From Faecalibacterium sp. (GTDB lineage Bacteria > Bacillota > Clostridia > Oscillospirales > Ruminococcaceae), in NCBI GenBank assembly GCA_022652735.1, contig JALCRP010000008.1, positions 33,652 through 97,651 of the forward strand: 64,000 nt of DNA. The letters run 5' to 3'. The notes below the pieces were generated by a model. It was not told where the DNA came from. It made no database searches and worked only from the letters and a program-made list of their open reading frames with translations. Position 1 is the stretch's first letter; every line of letters starts with the position of its first letter. Of the stretch, positions 44,719 to 53,356 are shown piece by piece. The position numbers and the translations under genes were made by a program.

Positions 44719-47104
44719 AACGCTGCTGTTGGATGGCGGCATGGGCACGATGCTGCAGGCTTCGGGCGCGCTGCGGCCGGGCGATGTGCCCGACGCTTTG
44801 GTGCTGACGCACCCGGATGTCGTCGAAAGTATCCATGCCCAATATGCCGCGGCGGGCAGTGAAATCCTCAACGCCAACACCTTCGGCTGCTCGGCCGTAA
44901 AACTGGCGGGCACGGGCTATACGCCGGAGCAGCTGATTGGGGCGGCCATTGCCTGCGCGCGCCGTGCCGCCGAAAAAACGGGGGCGCTGGTGGCGCTGGA
45001 TGTCGGCCCGCTGGGCGAGCTTTTGGCGCCGGCCGGTACGCTTTCGTTTGAGCAGGCTGTGGCGGAGTTTGCCCGCGTGGTAAAGGCCGGCGCCGCGGCC
45101 GGGGCAGATCTTGTTTTTCTGGAGACTTTTACCGACCTGTACGAGCTGAAAGCCGCGCTGCTGGCTGTTAAGGAAAACTGCGCGCTGCCCGTGCTGGCTT
45201 CTATGAGCTTTGAAGCGCGCGGCCGCACCTTTACGGGATGCTGCCCCGAGAGCTTTGCCGCGACGGCGCGCGCCTTGGGCGCGGACGCCGTGGGCATCAA
45301 CTGTAGCCTTGGGCCAAAGGAAATCTTCCCCATCGCCGAGCGCCTTTGCGCGGCGGTGCCGGGCGAGTACCCGGTATTTATCAAGCCGAATGCGGGCCTG
45401 CCCCGTGCCGATGGCAGCGGCTATGACATCACGCCACAGGTATTTGCTCGGCAGATGCAGCGCTATCTTTCGCTCGGGCTGTTCGCCGTGGGCGGCTGTT
45501 GCGGCACGACGCCCGAGACGATCCGCCTACTAAGCCCGGCCTTTGCGGGCTGCCGGCCGGGCCGGCCCGAGGCCGCGGCCCGCAGCCTGCTTTGCAGCCC
45601 GACGATGTGCGTTGATGTGGCGGGCATCACCGTGGTGGGCGAGCGGATCAACCCCACAGGGAAAAAGCGCTTCCAGCAGGCTGTGCGCGAGGGCGATACC
45701 GATTACATTTTGGCGCAAGGCGTGGCGCAGGCAGAAGCCGGCGCACAGGTGCTGGATGTAAACGTCGGTGTGCCTGATACCGATGAGGCGGCAAACCTTG
45801 CCGCGGCGGTACAGGCACTGCAAAGTGTGCTGGATACGCCGCTGCAGCTGGATTCCACAAAGCCGGCGGCGCTGGAACGCGCGCTGCGCCTATATAACGG
45901 CCGCCCCATCGTCAACTCGGTAAACGGCGAGCAAAAATCGCTCGATGCCATTTTGCCGCTGTGCAAAAAGTACGGCGCGGCTGTGGTGGGCCTTACGCTG
46001 GACGAAAACGGTATCCCGAAAACGGCCGAGCAGCGTTTCGCCATTGCGGCACGCATTGTGGCGGCGGCCGAAGCTGCGGGCCTTGCACGTGAGGATCTCT
46101 ATATCGATTGCCTTACGCTGACCGTCAGCGCCCAGCAGGAGGATGTGCCCGAAACGCTGAAGGCGCTGGCGATGTGCAAACAAAAGCTTGGGGTGCGCAC
46201 GGTGCTGGGCGTATCGAATATCAGCTTTGGGCTGCCGTGCCGGCCATTTTTGAACACGGCGTTTTTGACGATGGCGATGGCGGCCGGGTTGGACCTTGCC
46301 ATTTTGAACCCTGCCAGCGAAGAGATGATGGCGGCCGTATCCGCCTACCGCGTGTTGACAAATCAGGATAGGCAGGCGGCGGCCTATATTGCCCGCTACC
46401 GCGATTTTATGCCGGCCGCGGCGGCCAAGGCCACAGGCGCCGGCCCTGCCGTGCGCACAGAGGCTGCCCTGCCCGCCGGGGCAGACCCTGCGCTTGCCGC
46501 GGCCATCGAAAAGGGCCTGAAGGCCGAAGCGGCGGCCGCCACGAAAGCGCTGTTGGGCGAAAAACCGCCGCTTGCCGTTGTGGATGAAACGCTGATCCCG
46601 GCGCTGGATGCGGTGGGGGAAAAATACGAAAAAGGCACCCTGTTTTTGCCGCAGCTGTTACAGGCAGCCAGCGCGGCGCAAAGCGCATTTGCCGTGCTGA
46701 AAGAGGCTATCGCCCTGAGCGGCGCGCCCGGCGAAAGCAAAGGAAAGATTGTGCTGGCCACCGTAAAAGGGGATGTGCACGACATCGGCAAAAATATCGT
46801 GCGCGTGATCCTCGAAAACTACGGCTTCACGGTGATCGACCTCGGGCGCGATGTGCCGCCTGAAACGGTGCTGCGCGCCGTAGAAGCCGAACAGGTACGC
46901 CTGTGCGGGCTTTCGGCTCTGATGACGACGACGCTGCCTGCGATGGCCCAGACGATCGCCCTGCTGCATGCGCGTCAGCCGGAATGTAAGGTGATGGTTG
47001 GCGGGGCCGTACTGACAAAGGAATATGCCGAAAAGATCGGCGCGGATTTTTACGCCGAAAATGCCAAGCAAAGCGCCGATATTGCGCGCCGTCTGCTGGG
47101 ATAA
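44687..47104 (+). CDS. metH: Cobalamin-dependent methionine synthase lacking the activation domain
   Basis: I chose GTG 44687 because AAAGGGA precedes it; it overlaps the activator gene by 32 bases. The domains in order are as follows. Homocysteine S-methyltransferase occupies ~1-290 (LLLDGGMGTMLQ; zinc Cys in AVGGCCGTTPE). The methyl-THF pterin domain is at ~305-570 (VVGERINPTGKKRF; LDVNVGVPD; NSVNGE). The cap is at ~595-680. The B12-binding Rossmann domain runs to the end, with KGDVHDIGKNIV providing the axial His and MVGGAVLT. At 805 residues it ends where the fourth domain of E. coli MetH would begin. It methylates homocysteine to methionine. Confidence 0.95.
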   Translation: MNRTKLFCQNRTLLLDGGMGTMLQASGALRPGDVPDALVLTHPDVVESIHAQYAAAGSEILNANTFGCSAVKLAGTGYTPEQLIGAAIACARRAAEKTGALVALDVGPLGELLAPAGTLSFEQAVAEFARVVKAGAAAGADLVFLETFTDLYELKAALLAVKENCALPVLASMSFEARGRTFTGCCPESFAATARALGADAVGINCSLGPKEIFPIAERLCAAVPGEYPVFIKPNAGLPRADGSGYDITPQVFARQMQRYLSLGLFAVGGCCGTTPETIRLLSPAFAGCRPGRPEAAARSLLCSPTMCVDVAGITVVGERINPTGKKRFQQAVREGDTDYILAQGVAQAEAGAQVLDVNVGVPDTDEAANLAAAVQALQSVLDTPLQLDSTKPAALERALRLYNGRPIVNSVNGEQKSLDAILPLCKKYGAAVVGLTLDENGIPKTAEQRFAIAARIVAAAEAAGLAREDLYIDCLTLTVSAQQEDVPETLKALAMCKQKLGVRTVLGVSNISFGLPCRPFLNTAFLTMAMAAGLDLAILNPASEEMMAAVSAYRVLTNQDRQAAAYIARYRDFMPAAAAKATGAGPAVRTEAALPAGADPALAAAIEKGLKAEAAAATKALLGEKPPLAVVDETLIPALDAVGEKYEKGTLFLPQLLQAASAAQSAFAVLKEAIALSGAPGESKGKIVLATVKGDVHDIGKNIVRVILENYGFTVIDLGRDVPPETVLRAVEAEQVRLCGLSALMTTTLPAMAQTIALLHARQPECKVMVGGAVLTKEYAEKIGADFYAENAKQSADIARRLLG

Positions 47105-47121
47105 ACCTAAATAACAAAATG

Positions 47122-47161
47122 AAAAAAGCCGGGCTTCCGTAATGCGGAGGCCCGGCTTTTT
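47122..47161 (+). terminator. Terminator of the ygiQ-metH operon
   Basis: AAAAGCCGGGCTTCCG pairs with CGGAGGCCCGGCTTTT with a single bulge or mismatch, ending in TTTTT. Confidence 0.92.
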
Positions 47162-47289
47162 GCGGAAAAAACGGCGAAAAACACAGCCGCCAAATTGTGA
47201 CAAATGAAAAAAACTGCAAGCAAAGGCATCTCTGTCTCGTTATATGTGCAGAAAGACATTTTACGGGATAAAAACAAGAGAGGTACCAA

Positions 47290-47889
47290 ATGGCAACGAA
47301 AAAGCTGACAAAGAACATCTCACAGGCGGTATCGCTGGTGGGGCTGGGCCTGTGCCTGTGGATGGGCATTTGGATGTGGCGCGCGGGGCTGCTTTCGTCG
47401 CGCGCGGCGCTGCATGATTTCGTCGGGGGGTTCGGCTCGGCGGCGGCGCTGGTGTTCATCCTGTTTCAGGCTGTGCAGGTCGTGGTGCCGATTTTGCCGG
47501 GCGGGCTGGGGTGCTTGGCCGGTGTCATCCTGTTTGGGCCGTGGTACGGCTTTGTGTATAACTATCTTGGCATCTGCGCAGGTTCGCTCGCGGCGTTTGC
47601 CATCGCGCGCAACTGTGGGCGGCCGCTTTTGTACCGCATGTTTCCCCAAAAGATGATCGACCGTTATGACCGCTGGACGGGCGAAAAAGACCGCTTTGCC
47701 CGGTGGTTCGCGTTTTTGATTTTTATCCCGGTTGCGCCCGACGATTATTTATGCTTTTTGGCGGGCACGACAGAACTTTCGTGGAAGAAATATACGGCGA
47801 TCATCCTGCTGTGCAAGCCGTTTTCGATCGCACTGTACAGCCTTGGGCTGACCGTGCTGTTCCAGCAGATGCTGGGGTTGTGGAGGTAA
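47290..47889 (+). CDS. TVP38/TMEM64 (VTT domain, DedA-like) membrane protein
   Basis: The 199-residue product has five to six hydrophobic segments. The central VTT signature contains FQAVQVVVPILPGGLGCLAGVILFGPWYG and a later FLIFIPVAPDDYLCFLAGTTELS. Such proteins are lipid scramblases or transporters of phospholipids and carriers. AGAGAGG precedes the ATG. The glycosyltransferase gene follows after two bases, which hints at a shared role in membrane glycolipid handling. Confidence 0.88.
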   Translation: MATKKLTKNISQAVSLVGLGLCLWMGIWMWRAGLLSSRAALHDFVGGFGSAAALVFILFQAVQVVVPILPGGLGCLAGVILFGPWYGFVYNYLGICAGSLAAFAIARNCGRPLLYRMFPQKMIDRYDRWTGEKDRFARWFAFLIFIPVAPDDYLCFLAGTTELSWKKYTAIILLCKPFSIALYSLGLTVLFQQMLGLWR

Positions 47890-47891
47890 CG

Positions 47892-48965
47892 ATGCGGGTA
47901 CACCTTTATACGGGCGCCCTTAGCCTTGTGCGAAAAAGCGGGGTAGGGCAGGCGATTTTTCATCAGGAAGCGATGCTGGAGAGCGCCGGCGTCACCGTGA
48001 CGGGCGGCTGGGAGGAAAAGGCCGACGCCGTACATATCAACACGGTGCTGCCTGATTCCGTGCTGGCAGCCCTGCGGGCGCGCCTGCGCGGCGAAACGGT
48101 AATTTATTACGGCCATTCCACCATGCAGGATTTCCGCAACTCGTTTGTAGGCTCGAACCTGCTGGCGCCGCTGTTTCAAAAATGGATTTGCTTTTGCTAT
48201 AATCTCGGCGATGTAATTTTAACGCCGACACCCTATTCGCAGCAGCTTTTGGAAAGCTACCACCTGAAAAAGCCGGTGCTGGCGCTTTCCAACGGCGTAG
48301 ATACCGCCTTTTTCAAGCCGAGCAAAACGCAGCGATGCGCGTTTCGGCGGCGCTTCGGCCTGCAGGAAAGCGATAAGGTGGTTATTAGCGTAGGGCACAT
48401 GATCGAACGCAAGGGCATTCTTGATTTTATTGAGATGGCGCGCGCTTTGCCCGAAGCGCACTTTTTCTGGTTTGGCTATACCGACCCCGCCCTTGTGCCC
48501 GAGCCGATCAAGGCCGCGATGGCCGCGGCCCCTGAAAACGTTTGCTTTCCCGGTTTTCTCGATCAAAGCTCGCTGCGCGATGCCTACTGCGGCGCGGATG
48601 TGTTCGCTTTTTGCAGCAAAGAGGAAACCGAGGGGATCGTCGTGCTGGAGGCGTTGGCCTGTGGCACACCGACGGTTGTGCGCGACATCCCCGTGTATGC
48701 CGATTGGCTGCGCGGCGGGATCGACGTGTATAAGGCAGCCGACGCGCCCGAGTTTACCCAAATCGTTTCGGGCATGCTGGCGGGTACGCTGCCCGAGCTG
48801 ACGCTGGCGGGCCGCCGTGTGGCGCAGGCGCGCAGCTTACAAAACATGGGGCGGCAGCTTTGCCGCATCTACCGCAGCCGGCATATTCTTCCCGGCCCGA
48901 TCACCACGCCAGCGTGGCAGCCGGAACAAACCGTACCGAGCCGTCAGCCTGCCGTTCTACCTTAA
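47892..48965 (+). CDS. Glycosyltransferase family 4 (glycolipid synthase-like)
   Basis: The 357-residue GT-B enzyme starts at ATG 47892 after GGAGG. Features are the N-terminal VRKSGVGQAIFHQEAML, YGHSTMQDFRNSF and PTPYSQQLLESY. The donor-binding half has ISVGHMIERKGILDFIEMA and the E-x7-E motif in SKEETEGIVVLEALACGTPTVV. The sequence is most like Firmicute glycosyltransferases that glucosylate diacylglycerol. The last ~20 residues run across the 3' end of the convergent gene (overlap 65 bases) and look unlike family C-termini. Confidence 0.86.
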   Translation: MRVHLYTGALSLVRKSGVGQAIFHQEAMLESAGVTVTGGWEEKADAVHINTVLPDSVLAALRARLRGETVIYYGHSTMQDFRNSFVGSNLLAPLFQKWICFCYNLGDVILTPTPYSQQLLESYHLKKPVLALSNGVDTAFFKPSKTQRCAFRRRFGLQESDKVVISVGHMIERKGILDFIEMARALPEAHFFWFGYTDPALVPEPIKAAMAAAPENVCFPGFLDQSSLRDAYCGADVFAFCSKEETEGIVVLEALACGTPTVVRDIPVYADWLRGGIDVYKAADAPEFTQIVSGMLAGTLPELTLAGRRVAQARSLQNMGRQLCRIYRSRHILPGPITTPAWQPEQTVPSRQPAVLP

Positions 48966-50886
48966 AAATATTGCCGTTTTGGATTTCGGCAGGGTCGTCG
49001 AACAAACAGGCAAAATCGGCGGCAAAGGCATCGTCGATGTTGTGCAGGCAAAGATAGCTGTATCCGTCGGCAACCATATCAGCCCACGCCTGCGGCGTTT
49101 CATAATAAGTATAGGTGGCGTCGGCGCCCGTATGTATGGTGACGCTCGAAAGCTGATCGGGCACGGTGGAAGGAAACAGCTGATAGTTCATAGCGATATA
49201 GGCAAAGCCGAAATCCTGCTGGGAGACAAAGTACATCCGGCTCGCCTCGGGGTCGCCGCTTGCGGCGATCCAATCGGCCAGCATGCGATAGGAACGATTG
49301 AAATTGACGCTTTCGGCGGCCTCGGTGGGCGCCGCAGCGATCGCTTTTATTAGCGCGCCGGAGCTGGGGCTGGCGGCCTCGGTCCAAAGCACAAGCCCGG
49401 CAAAAATGCCGGCCAGCTGCCGCTTGGCATCATACTGCGCCAGCGCGATGCAAAAGAAGCCCACAGAAATGGATAGCAGCATTGTCAGCGGAGAATTGAG
49501 ATAGCGCGAAAGCGAAGCCAGCGCGACGGCCTCACTTTCCGCAAATAAAAACAGATAGCTGAATAGCATCCCAAGCGCAAAAACCAGCCCAAAGCCCCAG
49601 CTAAGCCAGAAGCCGCGCGCCATTGCGCCGCGCGGGCCGTCCGTGCAGCGCCCAGAAAGGCGCCATGCGGCCCAAAAAGCAAGCCCCAGCAATAAAAACC
49701 AGAGCATGTACGGAAAATGCAAAAAGGTGCCGTAGTTGAAATCGGCAAAGAGGTTCCAGAAAAATTTCTGCACGACCTGTGCGCGGTAGCCCGCCTCGCC
49801 GGAAAAAAGCCGGCCCAGCGCCGCCGCCGAAAAGCCCTCGCCGTGTGCGCGGGCGGTGATGCCGTAAAATGCGCAAAATGCTTGCCAGCTGAGCTTTCCG
49901 AGCACAGCGGCGAACAACGGAAAGAAAGCGGCCAAAACCTTTTGGGCGGGGGGCACCTTTGAGAAGATTGCTGCCGGGTGCGGCCCATCTTTGTGCGCGG
50001 CGGCGCCGGACAGATTTGCAGTTGCACGGGATGCATCCAAATCGCCGGCAGAAGGCGCGGCACGGCGCAGCGCCTGCCACGCGAACAAAAGGCAGCCCGC
50101 GGCGGCAAACACAAGCCCCGTAGATTTCACACACCCCGCAAGCACAAAGGCGCCCAGCGCCGTGAGCAAAGTATCCCATAGGCCACCGTCGCATACGGCG
50201 GCCAACACGACAAACGCGCCCAGTACGCCCAATAGGCAATCCACAAGGATGCCGGTGTAGCTGCTTTGATAGCAGATGAGCGGCACCAAAAACAAAAGCC
50301 CCGCCCCGCCGATCAAAACGACGGGGTTCTTTTTCTGTGCACACAAATGCAGCGGATACCACAGCATCCCCAGCAAAAAGATGCTCTGCGCATATAAAAC
50401 CAAATCCTCGCGGAAGCCGTAACCGGCCGCGCGGCACACGAGATAGGCAAACGGCGCCAGCGCGGGCGGGTATTCGGCAAAATGATCGCCGCTGTCGGCC
50501 ACAAGGTTAACGAGCTTTCCTTCGGAAAACAGGCTTTTTGCGGCCATGCCCCAGTGCGAAAACTCATCCCAGATCATAAACTGGCGGCCGCGGTCGATCC
50601 ACCATAAAAACGCCAGCCCCGCTGCGACAAACAGCAAGGAAATGCCCGGCGCAAATTTTTTTTTGCGGCGCACGGCAAAAGCAAGGATGCCTGCCACAGC
50701 CGCAAGCCATGTGGCCCGCAGCAGCCAGACGCCCACGCCCGCCGCACCAAAAAGCGAAAGCAGATAGCCGCCGCCCGCGATGCCCAAAAGCAGCATCGGC
50801 AGGCAGGAAAATGCGCTGCGCCGTGTGTACAGCATCATCGCAAAAATAAGCGGAAGAAGCAACAGCAAAATTCGGACAAGGCCCAA
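48901..50886 (-). CDS. Large polytopic membrane protein, possible GT-C glycosyltransferase
   Basis: The TTG at 50886 was chosen because AGGAGG lies six bases upstream; no ATG fits. The 661-residue protein has roughly fourteen membrane helices. A conserved-looking early loop (WWIDRGRQFMIWDEFSHWGMAAKSLFSEGKLV) resembles the catalytic acidic loop of GT-C transferases. FAEYPPALAPFAYLVCRAAGYG follows, and a soluble C-terminal domain of ~150 residues closes the protein (YFVSQQDFGFAYIAMNYQLFPSTVP). I do not recognise a named family. Surface polymer glycosylation is an inference. Confidence 0.6.
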   Translation of the reverse strand: MGLVRILLLLLPLIFAMMLYTRRSAFSCLPMLLLGIAGGGYLLSLFGAAGVGVWLLRATWLAAVAGILAFAVRRKKKFAPGISLLFVAAGLAFLWWIDRGRQFMIWDEFSHWGMAAKSLFSEGKLVNLVADSGDHFAEYPPALAPFAYLVCRAAGYGFREDLVLYAQSIFLLGMLWYPLHLCAQKKNPVVLIGGAGLLFLVPLICYQSSYTGILVDCLLGVLGAFVVLAAVCDGGLWDTLLTALGAFVLAGCVKSTGLVFAAAGCLLFAWQALRRAAPSAGDLDASRATANLSGAAAHKDGPHPAAIFSKVPPAQKVLAAFFPLFAAVLGKLSWQAFCAFYGITARAHGEGFSAAALGRLFSGEAGYRAQVVQKFFWNLFADFNYGTFLHFPYMLWFLLLGLAFWAAWRLSGRCTDGPRGAMARGFWLSWGFGLVFALGMLFSYLFLFAESEAVALASLSRYLNSPLTMLLSISVGFFCIALAQYDAKRQLAGIFAGLVLWTEAASPSSGALIKAIAAAPTEAAESVNFNRSYRMLADWIAASGDPEASRMYFVSQQDFGFAYIAMNYQLFPSTVPDQLSSVTIHTGADATYTYYETPQAWADMVADGYSYLCLHNIDDAFAADFACLFDDPAEIQNGNIFKVERQADGSVRFVPAATLAW

Positions 50887-50902
50887 AAGGCCACCTCCTG
50901 AC

Positions 50903-50934
50903 AAATCAAAATGCGGGCGGCGATTGCCGCCCGC
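50903..50934 (-). terminator. Terminator of pyk-luxS, adjoining the next gene
   Basis: GCGGGCGGC-AATC-GCCGCCCGC is a perfect nine-base stem on the minus strand followed by ATTTTGATTTG. The ribosome binding site of the next gene follows within a few bases. Confidence 0.7.
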
Positions 50935-50952
50935 GCAGGATGCCGGCACGTT

Positions 50953-51411
50953 TTATGCGTCGTAACGCAGCGCATCGGGCGAAAGCGCCTCGAGCACGGC
51001 CAGCATGGCGGCGGCCTCACGCTTGGCGGCGGGCAAATCCATATCGCGGTAGTTGCCGCATTCCGTCTCGCTTGCGCCGGGCACAGGCCCCTCAAAATTC
51101 GCCATAAAGCGGTAGCATTCCACTGTCAGGCGCAGCGCCTCGGCGGGCGTCAGGCCGCGCGTCAGCAGGTAAAAGCCGGTACGGCAGCCCATCGGGCCGA
51201 CATACACGACGCCCTCTTTATAAGCAGAATTGCGCGCGCAGGTGGCAAACAGGTGCTCGAGCGTATGTGCGCAGCCTGTCGAGAGATAATCGCCGTGGTT
51301 CGGCTCCTTCATGCGGATGTCCCAAGTATCTACGTCGCCGTCGCGGCGGCTCAAATACATGCCGCGCTTGAGTTTCGTGTGGTCTACGCAAAAGCTGGCG
51401 ATTCGTTCCAT
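50953..51411 (-). CDS. luxS: S-ribosylhomocysteine lyase LuxS
   Basis: The 152-residue metalloenzyme cleaves S-ribosylhomocysteine to homocysteine and the AI-2 precursor DPD. The metal site HTLEH (His-His) and the later Cys in TECGNYRDMDL are present, as are the catalytic GPMGCRTGFYL and the N-terminal MERIASFCVDHTKL. ATG 51411 was preferred to 51420, since AAAGGA is eight bases before it and MERIASF is the family start. It follows pyk by 19 bases. Homocysteine it releases would feed the metH operon upstream in the window. Confidence 0.97.
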   Translation of the reverse strand: MERIASFCVDHTKLKRGMYLSRRDGDVDTWDIRMKEPNHGDYLSTGCAHTLEHLFATCARNSAYKEGVVYVGPMGCRTGFYLLTRGLTPAEALRLTVECYRFMANFEGPVPGASETECGNYRDMDLPAAKREAAAMLAVLEALSPDALRYDA

Positions 51412-51430
51412 TTTATACATCCTTTCGTTT

Positions 51431-53173
51431 TCAGTGCTGCATGCTGCGCACGGTGCCGTGCGCGCAATCTACGGTTACTTCCAAGCCGTCGCGCAAGTTC
51501 ATCGTTGCGCCGGATGCACCGATTACAACGGCTTTGCCCAGCGCCAACCCCACAATCGCAGCGTGGCTGTTCATGCCGCCCTCTTCCGTCAAAATTGCGG
51601 CGGCGTCTTTCATGTAGGCGAGCATATCATTGTTGGTTTCGGGCACACAAAGCACCATGCCGGGGCGGAATTTGGCCTTTACTTCGCCCAGCGTACGGCA
51701 GACACAGGCTTTGCCGCAGGCGTTCTTTTCGCCGATGCCGATCCCGCTGCAAAGGCAATCGCCCACCAGGTGGATTTTAATCATATTTGTCGTGCCCGAA
51801 AGGCCGACAGGTACGCCCGCCGTAACAACTACCGTCTCGCCGGGGTGGATGAGACCGGCTTTTTCGGCCGTCTCTACCGATTTGGCAATCATTTCGTCGG
51901 TGCTTTCGGCATACTGCATGGCTAGCGTAGTAACGCCCCAGCAAAGCTGAAGCTGGCGGCGTACCTGTGCGTCCATCACGCAGGCGATGATCGGCATTTC
52001 GGGGCGATACTTGCTCAAAAGGCGCGCGGTAATGCCGCCTTTTGTCACGGTGAGGATCGCCGCGGCATGCACATCCTGTGCCGTGGTGCAGGCGGCATGC
52101 GCCGTGGCGTCGCTGACGGTTTTTTTGACATCGCACGAAAAGAGGTGCTGATGCGCCAGATAGTGCTCGTCGCCCTCGGTGCGTTCGGCGATGGCGGCCA
52201 TTGTCTTGACGGATTCCACCGGATATTTGCCCGCAGCCGTTTCGCCGCTAAGCATAATGGCAGAGGTGCCGTCGCAGATGGCATTGGCGACGTCCGTGAT
52301 CTCGGCGCGCGTCGGGCGCGGATGCTCGATCATACTGTCAAGCATCTGCGTGGCCGTGATGATCGGCTTGCCCAGCGTAAACGAGCGGTCGATGATAGAT
52401 TTCTGGATCATCGGGATCTCTGTAAAGTCGATCTCGACGCCGAGATCGCCGCGCGCCACCATAACGCCGTCGGCGGCGGCGAGGATCGCATCAATGTTGT
52501 CGACGCCCTCGCGGTTTTCAATTTTTGCGATGATACGGATCGAAGAGTTGTGCTCGTTCAAAATCCGGCGGATCTCATAGACATCCTGCGCGCTGCGCAC
52601 AAAGCTGGCAGCAATAAAATCATAGCCGTTTTCGATGCCGAACAGAATATCCTGCTTATCGCGCTGGCTCATATAGGGCATGGAAAGATGGCTGCCCGGC
52701 ACATTGATGCCCTTGTTATCCTTGATTGTGCCGCTGTTTTCCACTTCGCACACAATATCGGTGCTTGTGGTTTCCAGCACTTTAAGCTGAATCAGGCCAT
52801 CGTCGAGCATGACAGTTGCGCCGGGGGCGACATCCTGCGGCAGCTCGGCGTAGGTGATTGAGCAAATCTCGTTTGTGCCCGGTACATCGCGGTTTGTCAG
52901 CGTAAAGCGCTGGCCGGTTTTTAGCTGCTCGGTGCCATTCTTGAACTTTTTCAGGCGAATTTCGGGGCCTTTCGTGTCCAGCAAAGCGGCAACCGGCAGG
53001 TTTAGCTCTTCGCGCAGGGCCATCAGCTTTTCCAGCCGGCCCTTATGTTCTTCGTAAGAGCCGTGGGAAAAATTGAAACGGGCAATGTTCATGCCGCAAA
53101 GCATCATCTGGCGCAGCACACCATCCTGATCGGTAGCCGGGCCAAGAGTGCAGATGATTTTGGTTTTACGCAT
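51431..53173 (-). CDS. pyk: Pyruvate kinase with extra C-terminal domain
   Basis: The 580-residue product starts at ATG 53173 behind GAAGGAGA. It has the barrel (KIICTLGPATDQDGVLRQMM; NFSHGSYEEHK; DTKGPEIRL) and the signature EN.EGVDNIDAILAAADGVMVARGDLGVEI-type stretch. The alpha/beta C domain follows. A last ~85 residues resemble the swivelling phosphohistidine domain of PEP synthase (TEEGGMNSHAAIVGLALGKAVVIG), present in many Bacilli and Clostridia. It makes pyruvate and ATP from phosphoenolpyruvate and ADP in the last step of glycolysis. Confidence 0.97.
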   Translation of the reverse strand: MRKTKIICTLGPATDQDGVLRQMMLCGMNIARFNFSHGSYEEHKGRLEKLMALREELNLPVAALLDTKGPEIRLKKFKNGTEQLKTGQRFTLTNRDVPGTNEICSITYAELPQDVAPGATVMLDDGLIQLKVLETTSTDIVCEVENSGTIKDNKGINVPGSHLSMPYMSQRDKQDILFGIENGYDFIAASFVRSAQDVYEIRRILNEHNSSIRIIAKIENREGVDNIDAILAAADGVMVARGDLGVEIDFTEIPMIQKSIIDRSFTLGKPIITATQMLDSMIEHPRPTRAEITDVANAICDGTSAIMLSGETAAGKYPVESVKTMAAIAERTEGDEHYLAHQHLFSCDVKKTVSDATAHAACTTAQDVHAAAILTVTKGGITARLLSKYRPEMPIIACVMDAQVRRQLQLCWGVTTLAMQYAESTDEMIAKSVETAEKAGLIHPGETVVVTAGVPVGLSGTTNMIKIHLVGDCLCSGIGIGEKNACGKACVCRTLGEVKAKFRPGMVLCVPETNNDMLAYMKDAAAILTEEGGMNSHAAIVGLALGKAVVIGASGATMNLRDGLEVTVDCAHGTVRSMQH

Positions 53174-53245
53174 AAAAGCTCTCCTTCTTCGTGCGCGCAA
53201 AGCAAGACATTCGCCCTGCGGAAATGCAAAACGCATTCAGCGTAT

Positions 53246-53273
53246 ATTATACCAGAACGGCGCGCCTCGGCAA
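53246..53273 (-). promoter_or_regulatory. Promoter of pyk-luxS
   Basis: On the minus strand TTGCCG and TATAAT are 16 bases apart, with an extended -10 (TGGTATAAT). Confidence 0.75.
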
Positions 53274-53356
53274 GCGGCAAATCGCATGAAAAGAGTGGTA
53301 CTTTTGCGGAAAAAAGATTATAATACTACTATAGACAGAAAAGGAGAACGAACAAT

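Noticed and set aside
43179..47104. SAM or T-box riboswitch for the methionine genes
   Set aside because: metF, the activator gene and metH overlap upstream genes with no untranslated leader, and no S-box or T-box motif was seen before ygiQ.
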